Positions 16,557 to 25,312 of a stretch of DNA of 64,000 nt are shown one piece after another; the stretch's first letter is position 1; every line of letters begins with the position of its first letter. The notes under the pieces were generated by a model. That model was not told where the DNA came from, ran no database searches, and was given only the letters and a program-made list of their open reading frames with translations. The position numbers and the translations under genes were made by a program. The stretch comes from Salipiger sp. H15 (lineage in GTDB: Bacteria; Pseudomonadota; Alphaproteobacteria; Rhodobacterales; Rhodobacteraceae), in NCBI RefSeq assembly GCF_040409955.1, contig NZ_CP123387.1, forward strand, positions 62,001-126,000, in the 5' to 3' direction.

Positions 16557-17768
16557 TCAGCGCAGGAAGGACACGACGCCGATGATGCCCAGCAGCCGCG
16601 CCACCTCGGTGATGTTGGTGACAGTGCTGTCGTAGCAGGCGATGGAGTCGCCGGGCAGCAGGTAGGGATCGTAATCATCGCGGTCCGCGCGCCGCAGCAG
16701 GTCCTCGATGTTGCGCTCGATCACCGCCGAGACGCCCGTCACCGGGTTGCGGCTGAACAGGACCGCCGAGCGGTCCGCGCTGGTCGCGCGCGGGCCGCCG
16801 ACGCAGTTGGTGTCGACCACGGCCTGCAGGTAGCGCGTGCCCCAGGGCACCTCGCGGACCTCGCGCCCGATGGCGGATTCGGCATTGCCGCTCGCCGGCT
16901 GCGTCAGGTTCGACAGGAAGAGCGACGCGCCCGGCGGGCTGATCGGCGAGGGCCGCATCAGCTCCTCCTGGAAGCACTGGCGGCTCGGCACGCGGATCTC
17001 GTCACCGGTGACAAGCATGACGTCCACCACGTTCTCGCCTTCGAAGACACCGCGCATGTCGAGCTTGTAGAGCTGCCCGGCCCGGCGCAGTTCCACCGCC
17101 GAGATGTCGGCGTCGGGGCGCACGCCGCCCGCCGCCCGCAGCGCCGCGGACAGGTTGCGAGCCTCGGTCGAGGCGCCCATGGCGTTGATCCGCACACCGT
17201 CGCGCTGGTCTGCCCCGAGGGCCCCGATCTCGACCTGGTGCGGCTCGAACACCGCGCCAGAGACGCCGACGCTGACCGGCGCAAGATCGAGAACCCGCAC
17301 CGAGATGCGCGGCCTGTCGTCATAGAATTCCTCGGCGCGCAGCGCGGCGGCGAGTCGGTCCTCGATCTCGTCCACGGTGCGGCCCTGCGCCGGGATCGCA
17401 TTGAGGAACGGCAGGCGGATGGTGCCGTCGCGCGACACCTCGTAGGAGCCGTTGAAGGTCTCGTCCTGCTCGACCCGGATGTCGAGAAGATCGCCCCGCG
17501 TGAGCCGCTCGCCGCGCAGCGAGGCCGCGGCGAGCCCGCTGCCCTTGCCGTCACCGCCCCCGATCGGGGTCCGGCAGGCCTGGGCGTTGATCGTCGCCGA
17601 GCGCAGGAACTGGGCGTTGCCGCGGCTGACCTCGGGTTCACGCCACTGTGCCTGGTAGTCGAGCCCCTCTGCCACGGGAGCAAGATTGTCGGGCCGGTCG
17701 TAGCTGGCGCAGCCCGTGGCCGCCATCAGCGCGAAAATCGAGGCTGCCCTGAGACTTGGCTGGAACAC
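16557..17768 (-). CDS. Outer-membrane polysaccharide export lipoprotein (Wza/KpsD-like)
   Basis: A 403-residue protein with a lipoprotein signal (Cys20 in LMAATGCAS). A Poly_export domain (RGDLLDIRVEQDETFNGSYEVSRDGTIRLPFL, then QGRTVDEIEDRLAAALR) is followed by SLBB-like repeats (VSGAVFEPHQVEIG, ALRAAGGVRPDAD). It would form the octameric outer-membrane channel for the polymer. It faces away from the flippase gene, from which a ~210-bp divergent region separates it. The C-terminal half, with a Cys-containing VVDTNCVGG and DSIACYDS segment, is longer than in minimal homologues. Confidence 0.9.
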   Translation of the reverse strand: MFQPSLRAASIFALMAATGCASYDRPDNLAPVAEGLDYQAQWREPEVSRGNAQFLRSATINAQACRTPIGGGDGKGSGLAAASLRGERLTRGDLLDIRVEQDETFNGSYEVSRDGTIRLPFLNAIPAQGRTVDEIEDRLAAALRAEEFYDDRPRISVRVLDLAPVSVGVSGAVFEPHQVEIGALGADQRDGVRINAMGASTEARNLSAALRAAGGVRPDADISAVELRRAGQLYKLDMRGVFEGENVVDVMLVTGDEIRVPSRQCFQEELMRPSPISPPGASLFLSNLTQPASGNAESAIGREVREVPWGTRYLQAVVDTNCVGGPRATSADRSAVLFSRNPVTGVSAVIERNIEDLLRRADRDDYDPYLLPGDSIACYDSTVTNITEVARLLGIIGVVSFLR

Positions 17769-17981
17769 GCGAACTCTCCGTCGGAACTGGGGGACCGCTC
17801 AGCGGCCCAATCCAGTGTTAGGCAATCTGATCGGAGGGGTCCACGTTCCCGCCAGGGTTGACGCGATATCCCTTCGGATTGCTGGCTGTCCGTGGGCAGC
17901 GTGCAACTGTCCGGCGGCGCAAGCGACGTGGCGGCAAGGCATGCGGCAAGGTCGGGGAACCACAGACCAGAGGTTTCGCCG

Positions 17982-19232
17982 ATGCCCTTGCCCGCCACCC
18001 TTCTTGCGCTGACGCGTGTTCCGCTCGGGCGGAACCTGCTGTCCTACGGCGCCTCGGAAGTGGCGGCGAAGGCGTCTCGCCTGCTGGTCGTCATCGCCGT
18101 GTCCCGGACCATGGAGGCCGAAGCCATCGGCCTTGCCGCGGCCGCGCTTGCGGCGGCGGACATTCTCAAGGCGCTGACCGAGAACGGCGTGGGGCAACGC
18201 ATCATCGCCGCCCCCGAGCACCGGCTCGAGCCCACCTGCGCCACCGCGCGGCGGATCTTCACGCTCTGGTGCGCCGGGCTCTTCGGACTGCAGCTGCTGG
18301 TCGCCGTTTTGCTCGTGCTCCTCGGCGGCAGTGTCTCCGTCGGCGGCCTGATCGCGCTGCTTGCGCTCGAGTACCTCTTCATGCCCGCCGGGCTGGTGCA
18401 GGCGGCACTGGCCATGCGCGAGGGCAAGATGCGGCAGACCGCCGCCATCGCCGGCGGCCAGGTGGTGGGTGCGAACCTCATTGCCGCGTTGCTGGCGCTG
18501 CTCTGGCCCAGTGCGATGGCGCTGGTGCTGCCTCGCATCCTTGCCGCCCCGATCTGGCTCGTCTGCATGCGCCGCCTCCGGCCCTGGACACCGGCGCGAA
18601 GCATCGTGGGCGCGCCGCTCTCTGAGTTCACCCGCTTCGGCGCCGCGGTGCTGGGGATCGAGATCGTCAAGGCCCTGCGCCTGCAGGCCGACAAGCTGCT
18701 CATCGGCCTGCTGATGGGCCCCGAGATGCTCGGTCTCTACTTCCTCGCCTTCAACGCCGGGCTTGGCCTTGCCTCGTCCTTCTCGGTGGCGATCTCGGTC
18801 GTGATCTTCCCGCATCTCTGCCGCGCCCCGGACCGCGCCGAGGCGCTGCGGCAGGGCATCCTGCTGAGCCTTGCCGTGGTCGCCCCCGCCGTGGCGCTGC
18901 AAGCGGCGCTCGCCCCCGTCTACGTGCCGCTGCTTTTCGGCGCAGGCTGGGACGGGATCGCCGAGGTCGTGAGCATCCTCTGCCTCGCGGCCATCCCGAT
19001 GAGCCTCTGGTCGGGCGCCGCCGGCTGGCTGCGCGCCGAGGGGCGCACCGGCGAGGAGCTTCGCGCGACCATGCTGCTCACCGGCGCGCTGCTTCTGAAC
19101 ACCGTCATCATGTCGCCCTTCGGCCTCGCCGCTCTGGCCTGGGGATATCTCGCCACCGCCTGCGTCACCATGGGCGCGGCCTCTCTTCCCGCCCTCGCCG
19201 CCGGCTTCGGCCCGCGCCCCCAAAGGAGCTGA
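17982..19232 (+). CDS. Polysaccharide flippase (Wzx/MATE-like, oligosaccharide exporter)
   Basis: A 416-residue integral membrane protein with about 12 predicted helices, of the polysaccharide biosynthesis/MVF-fold type: GRNLLSYGASEVAAKASRLLVV, FGAAVLGIEIVKALRLQADKLLIGLLMGPEMLGLYFLAFN. It should flip the undecaprenyl-linked repeat unit to the periplasm. The start at 17982 was chosen because the hydrophobic fold begins there; its Shine-Dalgarno is weak. Three glycosyltransferase genes follow, the first after 3 bp, suggesting one operon. Confidence 0.88.
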   Translation: MPLPATLLALTRVPLGRNLLSYGASEVAAKASRLLVVIAVSRTMEAEAIGLAAAALAAADILKALTENGVGQRIIAAPEHRLEPTCATARRIFTLWCAGLFGLQLLVAVLLVLLGGSVSVGGLIALLALEYLFMPAGLVQAALAMREGKMRQTAAIAGGQVVGANLIAALLALLWPSAMALVLPRILAAPIWLVCMRRLRPWTPARSIVGAPLSEFTRFGAAVLGIEIVKALRLQADKLLIGLLMGPEMLGLYFLAFNAGLGLASSFSVAISVVIFPHLCRAPDRAEALRQGILLSLAVVAPAVALQAALAPVYVPLLFGAGWDGIAEVVSILCLAAIPMSLWSGAAGWLRAEGRTGEELRATMLLTGALLLNTVIMSPFGLAALAWGYLATACVTMGAASLPALAAGFGPRPQRS

Positions 19233-19235
19233 TCC

Positions 19236-20156
19236 ATGCCCCGTTTCTCGATCATCGTGCCGTGCTACCAGGCCGCCGCGACCATCGCCGACACGCTCGC
19301 CAGCCTGCGCGCCCAGACGGTGACGGACTGGGAGGCGCTCTGCGTCGACGACGGCTCGACCGATGCCACCTACGCGCTGCTGCGCACCGCCGCAGCAACC
19401 GACCCCCGCATCCGCGTGCTGGAGAACCCGGGCAAGGGCCCGTCGGAGGCCCGCAACCACGGCGCCACGCAAGCAACGGCGGAAATCCTGGCCTTCTGCG
19501 ACGCCGACGACCTCTGGGCGCCGAACAAGCTGGCCGCGCTGGAGAGCGCCTTTGCCGACCCGGCTTGCGACGCCGCCTTCGGGCGGGTCTCCTTCTTCGA
19601 GCGCCGTGCCGAGGATGCGCGCTCGATCTCGAGCGTGCCCGCCGGCCCGCTGAGCGTCCCGCTGCTGCTGGGCGAGAACCCGGTCTGCACCATGTCCAAC
19701 ATCGCGCTGCGGGCATCGGTCTTTGCCCGCAGCGGCGGGCTGCGCCGCGAGATGGTGCACAACGAGGACCTCGAGTGGCTGATCCGCCTCGTCGGCATGG
19801 GCGCGCGTATCGATCCGGTCGATCAGACACTGGTGCATTACCGCGTTTCGACCTCCGGCCTCTCGGCCGACCTCGAGGCGATGCGCGCGGGCCGAGCCAT
19901 GGCGCTGGAAAGCGCGGCGCGCTTCGGTTTTCGTGCCGATGCACATGCCGAGGCGGTGCACCTGCGCTACCTCGCGCGCCGCGCCCTGCGGGTCGGCCTC
20001 GGAGGCACGACCGCGCTGGGTCTCGCGCTGCGGGGGCTCGCGCTCGCCCCGGCCCGTTTCCTGACCCCGATGCATCGCGGCTGCGGCACGCTCGCCGGTG
20101 CGCTGATCGCGCCGGCGCTGCCCGCCCCGATGCGCCGCGCCCTGTTCTCCCGCTGA
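19236..20156 (+). CDS. Family-2 glycosyltransferase
   Basis: A 306-residue GT-A glycosyltransferase: FSIIVPCYQAAATI, VDDGSTDATY, the DxD-type ILAFCDADDLW and an ED acid/base segment HNEDLEWLIRL. It is cytoplasmic and transfers a nucleotide-activated sugar to the growing lipid-linked unit. AAAGGAG precedes the ATG, 3 bp after the flippase gene. It shares unusual C-terminal sequence with the next gene (HLRYLARRALR here, QLRYLARRAVS there; STSGLSAD versus TSGGLSAA), so the two arose by tandem duplication. The sugar specificity is unknown. Confidence 0.92.
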   Translation: MPRFSIIVPCYQAAATIADTLASLRAQTVTDWEALCVDDGSTDATYALLRTAAATDPRIRVLENPGKGPSEARNHGATQATAEILAFCDADDLWAPNKLAALESAFADPACDAAFGRVSFFERRAEDARSISSVPAGPLSVPLLLGENPVCTMSNIALRASVFARSGGLRREMVHNEDLEWLIRLVGMGARIDPVDQTLVHYRVSTSGLSADLEAMRAGRAMALESAARFGFRADAHAEAVHLRYLARRALRVGLGGTTALGLALRGLALAPARFLTPMHRGCGTLAGALIAPALPAPMRRALFSR

Positions 20157-20178
20157 CCCCACCGAAGGAGCCGCACCG

Positions 20179-21186
20179 ATGACCCACGTTCCGTCCCGGA
20201 CTTCCGCCCCCGCCGCCTCCGTCGTCGTACCGGCGTTCAATGCCGTGGCCACGCTCGAGCAAACGCTCACCAGCCTGCGCCTTCAGACGCTTCGGGATAT
20301 CGAGATCATCGTGGTGGATGACGGCTCGACCGACGACACGCCGCAGATCGCCGAGGCGATCGCGCGGCAGGACCCGCGCCTGCGCGTCGTGCGGCAGGCA
20401 AACCGCGGCCTCGCCGGCGCGCGCAACAGCGGCATCGCGGCCGCCCGCGCCGGATACATCGGCTTCTGCGACGCCGACGACCAGTGGGCCCCCGGCAAGC
20501 TCGCAGCGCATGTTGCGCATCTTGATGCGAACCCGCTGGTCGGCCTCTCGTTCTGCGGCTCGCAGCTCATGGATGAGAACGGCGCGCTCATGCGGCGTGC
20601 GCAAAAGCCGCGGCTGACAGGCATCGGCGCGGTGCATGTCTTCAAGCGCAATCCGGTGGGCAACGGCTCGGTGCCCGTCCTGCGCCGTGCCGCGCTCGAG
20701 GCCATCGCCTGGCGCCCGGCTTGTGAGCGCGAACGCGACTGGGTCTTCGACGAAACCTTCCGGCAGTCCGAGGATATCGAATGTTGGCTGCGCCTGGCGC
20801 TGAGCACCGACTGGGAAATCGAGGGGATCCGCGGACTTCTGACACGCTACCGGATCACCTCGGGCGGTCTGAGCGCCGCGACCGACCGCCAGTTTGCCGC
20901 CTGGGAGCGGATGGTCGAGAAGCTGACACCACTCGATCCGCAGTTCTTTGGCCGCCATGCGCCCTCGGCACGGGCCTACCAGCTTCGCTATCTCGCGCGG
21001 CGCGCGGTCAGCGACGGGCGCGGTGCCGATGCGCGCAGGCTGCTACGCCGCGCCTTTGCAAGTTCGCCCCGGCCGTTGTTCGAGGAACCGATCCGCTCGG
21101 GTGTCACGCTCGCCGCGGCGACCTTGGTCGACCGCCCGCTGGGGCGCGCCCTGCACCGAGTGGCCACGCGGCCCGCGTCAGCCTGA
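20179..21186 (+). CDS. Family-2 glycosyltransferase (tandem paralogue)
   Basis: A 335-residue GT2 enzyme: SVVVPAFNAVATLEQTL, VVDDGSTDDTPQI, ANRGLAGARNSGI, GFCDADDQWAPGK, and QSEDIECWLRLAL for the base. It is about 30 residues longer than its upstream neighbour, with an extra loop around residues 165-200 (ACERERDWVFDE). It is spaced 22 bp from the previous gene with an AAGGAG site. It probably adds a different sugar of the same repeat unit. Confidence 0.92.
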   Translation: MTHVPSRTSAPAASVVVPAFNAVATLEQTLTSLRLQTLRDIEIIVVDDGSTDDTPQIAEAIARQDPRLRVVRQANRGLAGARNSGIAAARAGYIGFCDADDQWAPGKLAAHVAHLDANPLVGLSFCGSQLMDENGALMRRAQKPRLTGIGAVHVFKRNPVGNGSVPVLRRAALEAIAWRPACERERDWVFDETFRQSEDIECWLRLALSTDWEIEGIRGLLTRYRITSGGLSAATDRQFAAWERMVEKLTPLDPQFFGRHAPSARAYQLRYLARRAVSDGRGADARRLLRRAFASSPRPLFEEPIRSGVTLAAATLVDRPLGRALHRVATRPASA

Positions 21187-21238
21187 CGCCTCCGGCAGTC
21201 GGCGCGCCCCCCGCGACACATTTCAAGGAGCCAGACCA

Positions 21239-22315
21239 ATGACCTTTGTCGGAGCCCCCGTCCCCAGCGCGTCCAACGATCGGACGCGCGTGGTCCACCT
21301 CGTCGACGACACCACGCCGGGCGGCGTCATGCGGTATCTCGATTTCTTGAAAAGCGACGCCACACTTGCCGAGGCGGCGGAGCATATCCTGCGCCCGGTC
21401 AACCGCGGCGAGGTCGGTCGGCTGTTGCTGGACTGCGAGGTCATCGTCTCGCACCTCTCGGTCAACTGGCGCGCCCTGCCCGGCCTCATTGCGCTGCGCG
21501 CCCGCCACGCCTCTGCGCGGCTGATCCATGTCGAACACAGCTACACCGCGGCGTTCACCGCGCTGAATGTGCGCAGCCGGGTGCGTTTCTTCACGCTCCT
21601 GCGGAGCGCCTACGCTCTTTTCGACAAGGTGGTGGCCGTCAGCGCCGCGCAGGGCGAATGGCTGCGCGGGCGTGGCCTCGTGACATCGGATCGGCTCGAG
21701 ATCATTCGCCCGGCGGTCGATCTCTCGGACTTTGCCGCTCTGCCCGCACCCCGCGCGCAGCCGCGGGTGATCGGTGCATTCGGACGCCTCGACCGCCAGA
21801 AAGGTTTCGACACGCTGGTCTCGGCCTTTCGCAAGGTCCCTGGGAATGACAGGGTCCTGCGCCTCCATGGCGCCGGCGCCGATCTTGCCATGTTGAAATC
21901 CCTGGCGGCCGGAGACGCGCGTATCCAATTCCTTGGCCATGTCGCGGATCCGTCACGCGCCATGGCCGAGGTCGACATCGTGGCGATGCCCTCCCGCTGG
22001 GAGGCCTACGGCATCGCCGCGCTCGAAGCGCGTGTCGCCGGACGCCCGCTGGTGGTCACAAGCGTCGACGGATTGCGCGACCACGCTGGCCCCGGGGTCA
22101 CGCTGGTTCGGCCGGGCGCCGTGGATGAACTTGCGGACGCGCTGCTGGGGACGACGAGGTGTGGCCAGAGCTCTGTCGAGCGCCGCGCTCTCGCCATCCG
22201 CTCGGAAGCCGCGACGCGCGATGGTTGGAGCCGTTTGATCCTGCGAGATCCCCCGTCGAACAGGGCTTGGGTTGCTGAAACCGAGGTGCCCTCGTCGATC
22301 CGGGCGTCCGCCTGA
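21239..22315 (+). CDS. Family-4 (GT-B) glycosyltransferase
   Basis: A 358-residue GT-B enzyme. The C-terminal Rossmann domain carries the GT4 signature: GAFGRLDRQKGFDTLVSAF, LRLHGAGAD, IQFLGHVADPSRAMAEVDIVAMPSRWEAYGIAALEA (the EAYGIAALEA block is the E-x7-E equivalent). The N-terminal half has VVHLVDDTTPGGVMRYLDFL. The start at 21239 follows AAGGAG. It is last of the rightward exopolysaccharide genes and convergent with the DUF411 gene. It probably adds a later sugar of the repeat unit. Confidence 0.9.
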   Translation: MTFVGAPVPSASNDRTRVVHLVDDTTPGGVMRYLDFLKSDATLAEAAEHILRPVNRGEVGRLLLDCEVIVSHLSVNWRALPGLIALRARHASARLIHVEHSYTAAFTALNVRSRVRFFTLLRSAYALFDKVVAVSAAQGEWLRGRGLVTSDRLEIIRPAVDLSDFAALPAPRAQPRVIGAFGRLDRQKGFDTLVSAFRKVPGNDRVLRLHGAGADLAMLKSLAAGDARIQFLGHVADPSRAMAEVDIVAMPSRWEAYGIAALEARVAGRPLVVTSVDGLRDHAGPGVTLVRPGAVDELADALLGTTRCGQSSVERRALAIRSEAATRDGWSRLILRDPPSNRAWVAETEVPSSIRASA

Positions 22316-22462
22316 GTTGATCGTGCCGCGGGATCACGTCCGCACCATCTCGGCGCTGTCGAGGCCATGTCCCTGCAACTGAGGAAACTGCACGTCGATG
22401 CCGAGGGCCAGGCTCCCGCGGCGCGCCCGATCGCCTGACCTGAGCCGGGGGCAGGCCCGCGA

Positions 22463-22942
22463 TCAGGCCGCCGCGTAGCTGGAGAAGACTTCCGTGCTGC
22501 CGTCCTTGCGGATCAGGAAGACGTCATAGGCCTCGCGCTCGGTCTCGGGGCCCATGCCGGGCGATCCGTAGGGCATGCCGGGCACGGCGAGGCCGACGGC
22601 ATCGGGGCGCTCGGCGAGGAGCCTGCGGATGTCGGCCGCGGGCACGTGGCCCTCGATCATGTAGCCTTCGATCTCGCCGGTGTGGCAGGAGGTCATGCGC
22701 TGCGGGATGCCCCTCTCGAGCTTGTGCCGCATCAGGAGCGTGCCGAGGCTGTTCTCGGTGGTGACGGTGAAGCCCTCCCGGCTCAGGATCCGGGCCCAGC
22801 CCGTGCAGCAGCCGCAGTTGGGGTCCTTGAGGACGTGGATCGCCGGCGTGGCCTGCGCACCCAGCGCGCCCGGCAGGGAAAGCGCAAGGCTGGCGGTGCC
22901 GGCCATCATGCGACGTCGTGTCAGGGTCATGGACGGTGTCAT
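22463..22942 (-). CDS. DUF411 family exported protein (metal-related)
   Basis: A 159-residue protein with a twin-arginine-like leader (TRRRMMAGTASLALSLPGALGAQA), so exported, probably by Tat. The mature part has the DUF411 core: HVLKDPNCGCCTGWARILSREGF, RMTSCHTGEIEGYMIEGHVPA, and GLAVPGMPYGSPGM. DUF411 proteins recur in copper and heavy-metal loci, and the conserved CxCC suggests metal binding. AGGAG precedes the ATG. It lies 13 bp after the P1B-ATPase gene on the same strand, so it should respond to the same MerR switch. Confidence 0.9.
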   Translation of the reverse strand: MTPSMTLTRRRMMAGTASLALSLPGALGAQATPAIHVLKDPNCGCCTGWARILSREGFTVTTENSLGTLLMRHKLERGIPQRMTSCHTGEIEGYMIEGHVPAADIRRLLAERPDAVGLAVPGMPYGSPGMGPETEREAYDVFLIRKDGSTEVFSSYAAA

Positions 22943-22955
22943 GGACTGTCTCCTT

Positions 22956-25175
22956 TCAGAGGGCCGAGGGGCGGAAGGTCAGCAGGCGCAGGGCGTTCAT
23001 CGTGACCAGCACCGTCGCCCCCGTGTCGGCGAGGATGGCGGGCCAGAGGCCGGTGATGCCGAGGACCGTGGTCACGAGGAAGACCGCCTTCAACCCGAGC
23101 GCAATGGCGATGTTCTGCCGGATGTTCGCCATGGTGGCACGGGCGAGGCGGACGATGCCCGCCGCATCGGTGACCCGGTTGCGCAGGATCGCGGCATCGG
23201 CGGTCTCGAGCGCCACGTCGGTGCCCGAGCCCATGGCGACGCCGACCTGTGCGGCGGCCAGCGCCGGAGCGTCGTTGATGCCGTCGCCGATCATCATCAC
23301 CCGGGCCCCGGAACGCAGGTCGCGGATCGCCGCGACCTTGTCCTCGGGCATGAGCCCGGCGCGGTGGTCGATGCCGAGCCCTTCGGCGATGGCCTGCGCG
23401 GTGCGGGGATTGTCGCCGGTCAGCATGAGCGGGGACACTCCGAGCGCGCCCAGCTGCCTCACCGCCTCGGCCGCATCGGCGCGGGGCTCGTCGCGCAGGG
23501 CAATGAGTCCCAGCGGCACGTCCCCGCGCATCACGACCACCACCGTCTTGCCCTCGGCCTCGAGCGCCGCGACGCGTGTCCGGACCCCGTCTTCGAGCGC
23601 GCCGCGCTCCTCCGCCAGCCTCGGGGAGCCGACACGGACGGTCACGCCGCCGATCACGGCCTCGGCGCCCTTGCCCGGCAGCGCGCGGCCGCCGGTGGCC
23701 GGTGCAGCGGCGATGCCGCGCCTGCCGGCCTCGGCGCAGATCGCCTGACCGAGCGGGTGGCTCGCGCCGGTCTCGACCCCGGCGGCAAGGGCGAGCAGCT
23801 CCGCCTCGCTTCCCGCCAGCACCACCATATCGGTGACGCGCGGCCTGCCCAGGGTGAGCGTGCCGGTCTTGTCGAAGGCGACGTGGGTGATCCCCGCGGC
23901 GGCCTCGATCACCCTGCCCCCCTTCATCAGCAGCCCGTTGCGCGCCCCGGTCGAAAGCGCCGAGGCGATGGAGGCCGGGACCGAGATCACCAGCGCGCAG
24001 GGGCAGCCGATCAGCAGCAGCGCCAGCGCGCGGTAGGTCCAGTCGCCCCAGTCACCGCCGAGCACCAGCGGCGGGACAAGCGCCACCAGCAGCGCGGCGG
24101 CCACGACGGCGGGCATGTAGACGCGGCTGAAGCGGTCGATGAAACGCTCGGTCGGGGCACGGGCGCTCTCGGCCTCGGCCACCAGCCGCACGATGCGGGC
24201 GATGGTGTTGTCCCCGGCGGTCCTGGTGACGCGCACGCGCAGCAGCGCCTCGGTGTTGATCGACCCGGCAAAGACCTGCGATCCGGGTTCCTTGAGGCTG
24301 GGGACGCTCTCGCCGGTCACCGGGCTTTCGTCGACGCCCGAGGTGCCCTCGATCACCTCGCCGTCGCAGGGCACGCGGTCGCCGGGGCGCACCTGCACGA
24401 CCTGCCCCAGCCCGAGCCGGTCCGCCGCGACCTCCCGCGTGCTGCCGCCGAGCTCGAGCCGGGCGGTCTTCGGCACGAGCTTCGAAAGGGCGCGGATGCT
24501 GTCCCGCGCCTTTCCGGCCGAGACGCCCTCGAGCAGTTCGCCCACGGCGAAGAGGAAGACGACCAGCGCCGCCTCTTCGGGGGCGCCGATCACCAGCGCG
24601 CCAAGCGCCGCGATCGTCATCAGCATCTCGATGGTGAAGGGCATGCGCGACCGGGCCATGGCAAGGGCGCGCCGGGCCACCGGGAAGAGGCCGATCAGCG
24701 TGGCGAGGGCAAAGGCCCAGTGCGCGACCTCCGCCGGGAAGACAAGGCGCGCGCCCCAGGCGGCGGCGAGCAATGTCCCGGTGCCGATCACCAGCCGGCC
24801 CTTCGCGGTCCGGTACCATGACGGCGCCGCCGGCTCCTCGGAGGGCGCCTCGTCCCGCGCGGGGCTTTCCGGGGCATGTTCGGCGGTCATGTCGGGGAAG
24901 GCCCCTTCCGGCAGGATGAAGGCGCCCCTGGGCCGTTCGGGCGGGGCGCCGCGGGGCGCGATGCCGAAGCCGATCCCGCGCACGGCGCTCTCGATGCTCT
25001 CGGGCGGGGTCTGGGTCACGTCCAGCGTCAGGGTCAGCCGTTCGGCCATCAGCGCGACATCCACGTTGCCGACGCCGGGCAGGCGCTCCACCGCGCCGCG
25101 GACCTTCGCGGCGCAGGAGCCGCAATCCATGCCCGTCACGCGCCATTCGCGCTGCGTTCCGTTCCCAACCGACAT
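22956..25175 (-). CDS. zntA: Heavy-metal P1B-type ATPase (ZntA/CadA-like Zn/Cd/Pb exporter)
   Basis: A 739-residue P-type ATPase. Residues ~10-75 are an HMA domain with metal ligands C18 and C21 (GMDCGSC). Then come TGES in the actuator, membrane CPC (391-393), phosphorylation motif DKTGT (Asp435), SHPL, and MIGDGINDAPAL. The last helix has DTGATVLVTMNALRLL, the pattern of the Zn2+/Cd2+/Pb2+ subgroup (P1B-2) rather than the Cu+ subgroup. A spacer of about 45 residues rich in Pro/Glu links HMA and membrane domain. Start ATG at 25175 gives a normal length. Expression should depend on the divergent MerR protein. Confidence 0.93.
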   Translation of the reverse strand: MSVGNGTQREWRVTGMDCGSCAAKVRGAVERLPGVGNVDVALMAERLTLTLDVTQTPPESIESAVRGIGFGIAPRGAPPERPRGAFILPEGAFPDMTAEHAPESPARDEAPSEEPAAPSWYRTAKGRLVIGTGTLLAAAWGARLVFPAEVAHWAFALATLIGLFPVARRALAMARSRMPFTIEMLMTIAALGALVIGAPEEAALVVFLFAVGELLEGVSAGKARDSIRALSKLVPKTARLELGGSTREVAADRLGLGQVVQVRPGDRVPCDGEVIEGTSGVDESPVTGESVPSLKEPGSQVFAGSINTEALLRVRVTRTAGDNTIARIVRLVAEAESARAPTERFIDRFSRVYMPAVVAAALLVALVPPLVLGGDWGDWTYRALALLLIGCPCALVISVPASIASALSTGARNGLLMKGGRVIEAAAGITHVAFDKTGTLTLGRPRVTDMVVLAGSEAELLALAAGVETGASHPLGQAICAEAGRRGIAAAPATGGRALPGKGAEAVIGGVTVRVGSPRLAEERGALEDGVRTRVAALEAEGKTVVVVMRGDVPLGLIALRDEPRADAAEAVRQLGALGVSPLMLTGDNPRTAQAIAEGLGIDHRAGLMPEDKVAAIRDLRSGARVMMIGDGINDAPALAAAQVGVAMGSGTDVALETADAAILRNRVTDAAGIVRLARATMANIRQNIAIALGLKAVFLVTTVLGITGLWPAILADTGATVLVTMNALRLLTFRPSAL

Positions 25176-25209
25176 GCGTCCGCTCCATTGCGATTCCCGA
25201 TTGGACCTC

Positions 25210-25240
25210 GATATAAGAGCTACAGCAACTGTAGCTTCAA
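25210..25240 (-). promoter_or_regulatory. MerR-type 19-bp-spacer promoter/operator of the metal ATPase gene
   Basis: On the minus strand a -35 TTGAAG (25240-25235) and -10 TATATC (25215-25210) are separated by 19 bp, the over-long spacing typical of MerR-activated promoters. The spacer holds a perfect dyad AGCTACAG-N3-CTGTAGCT (25218-25236), resembling ZntR/CadR/PbrR operators. It lies between zntA and the divergent merR gene. Confidence 0.88.
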
Positions 25241-25312
25241 GCCGTTTCTGCAGAAAGCCGCGCAAGGGTCGCGGCGGACCGGAAGCGGCAGGCCGAAGGG
25301 AAGGACGGGCCC

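Noticed and set aside
14777..16678. Very long minus-strand open frame across the fused transferase gene
   Set aside because: Rich in Arg, Gln, His and Gly with no domain; it is the antisense shadow of a clear plus-strand gene in high-GC DNA.
17799..20270. 823-codon minus-strand open frame over flippase and GT2 genes
   Set aside because: Low-complexity composition and full overlap with three recognisable plus-strand genes; antisense artefact.
22316..22462. Short plus-strand open frame starting MSLQLRKLHVDAEGQ between GT4 and DUF411 genes
   Set aside because: About 23 codons, no ribosome site and no similarity I recognise; treated as intergenic.
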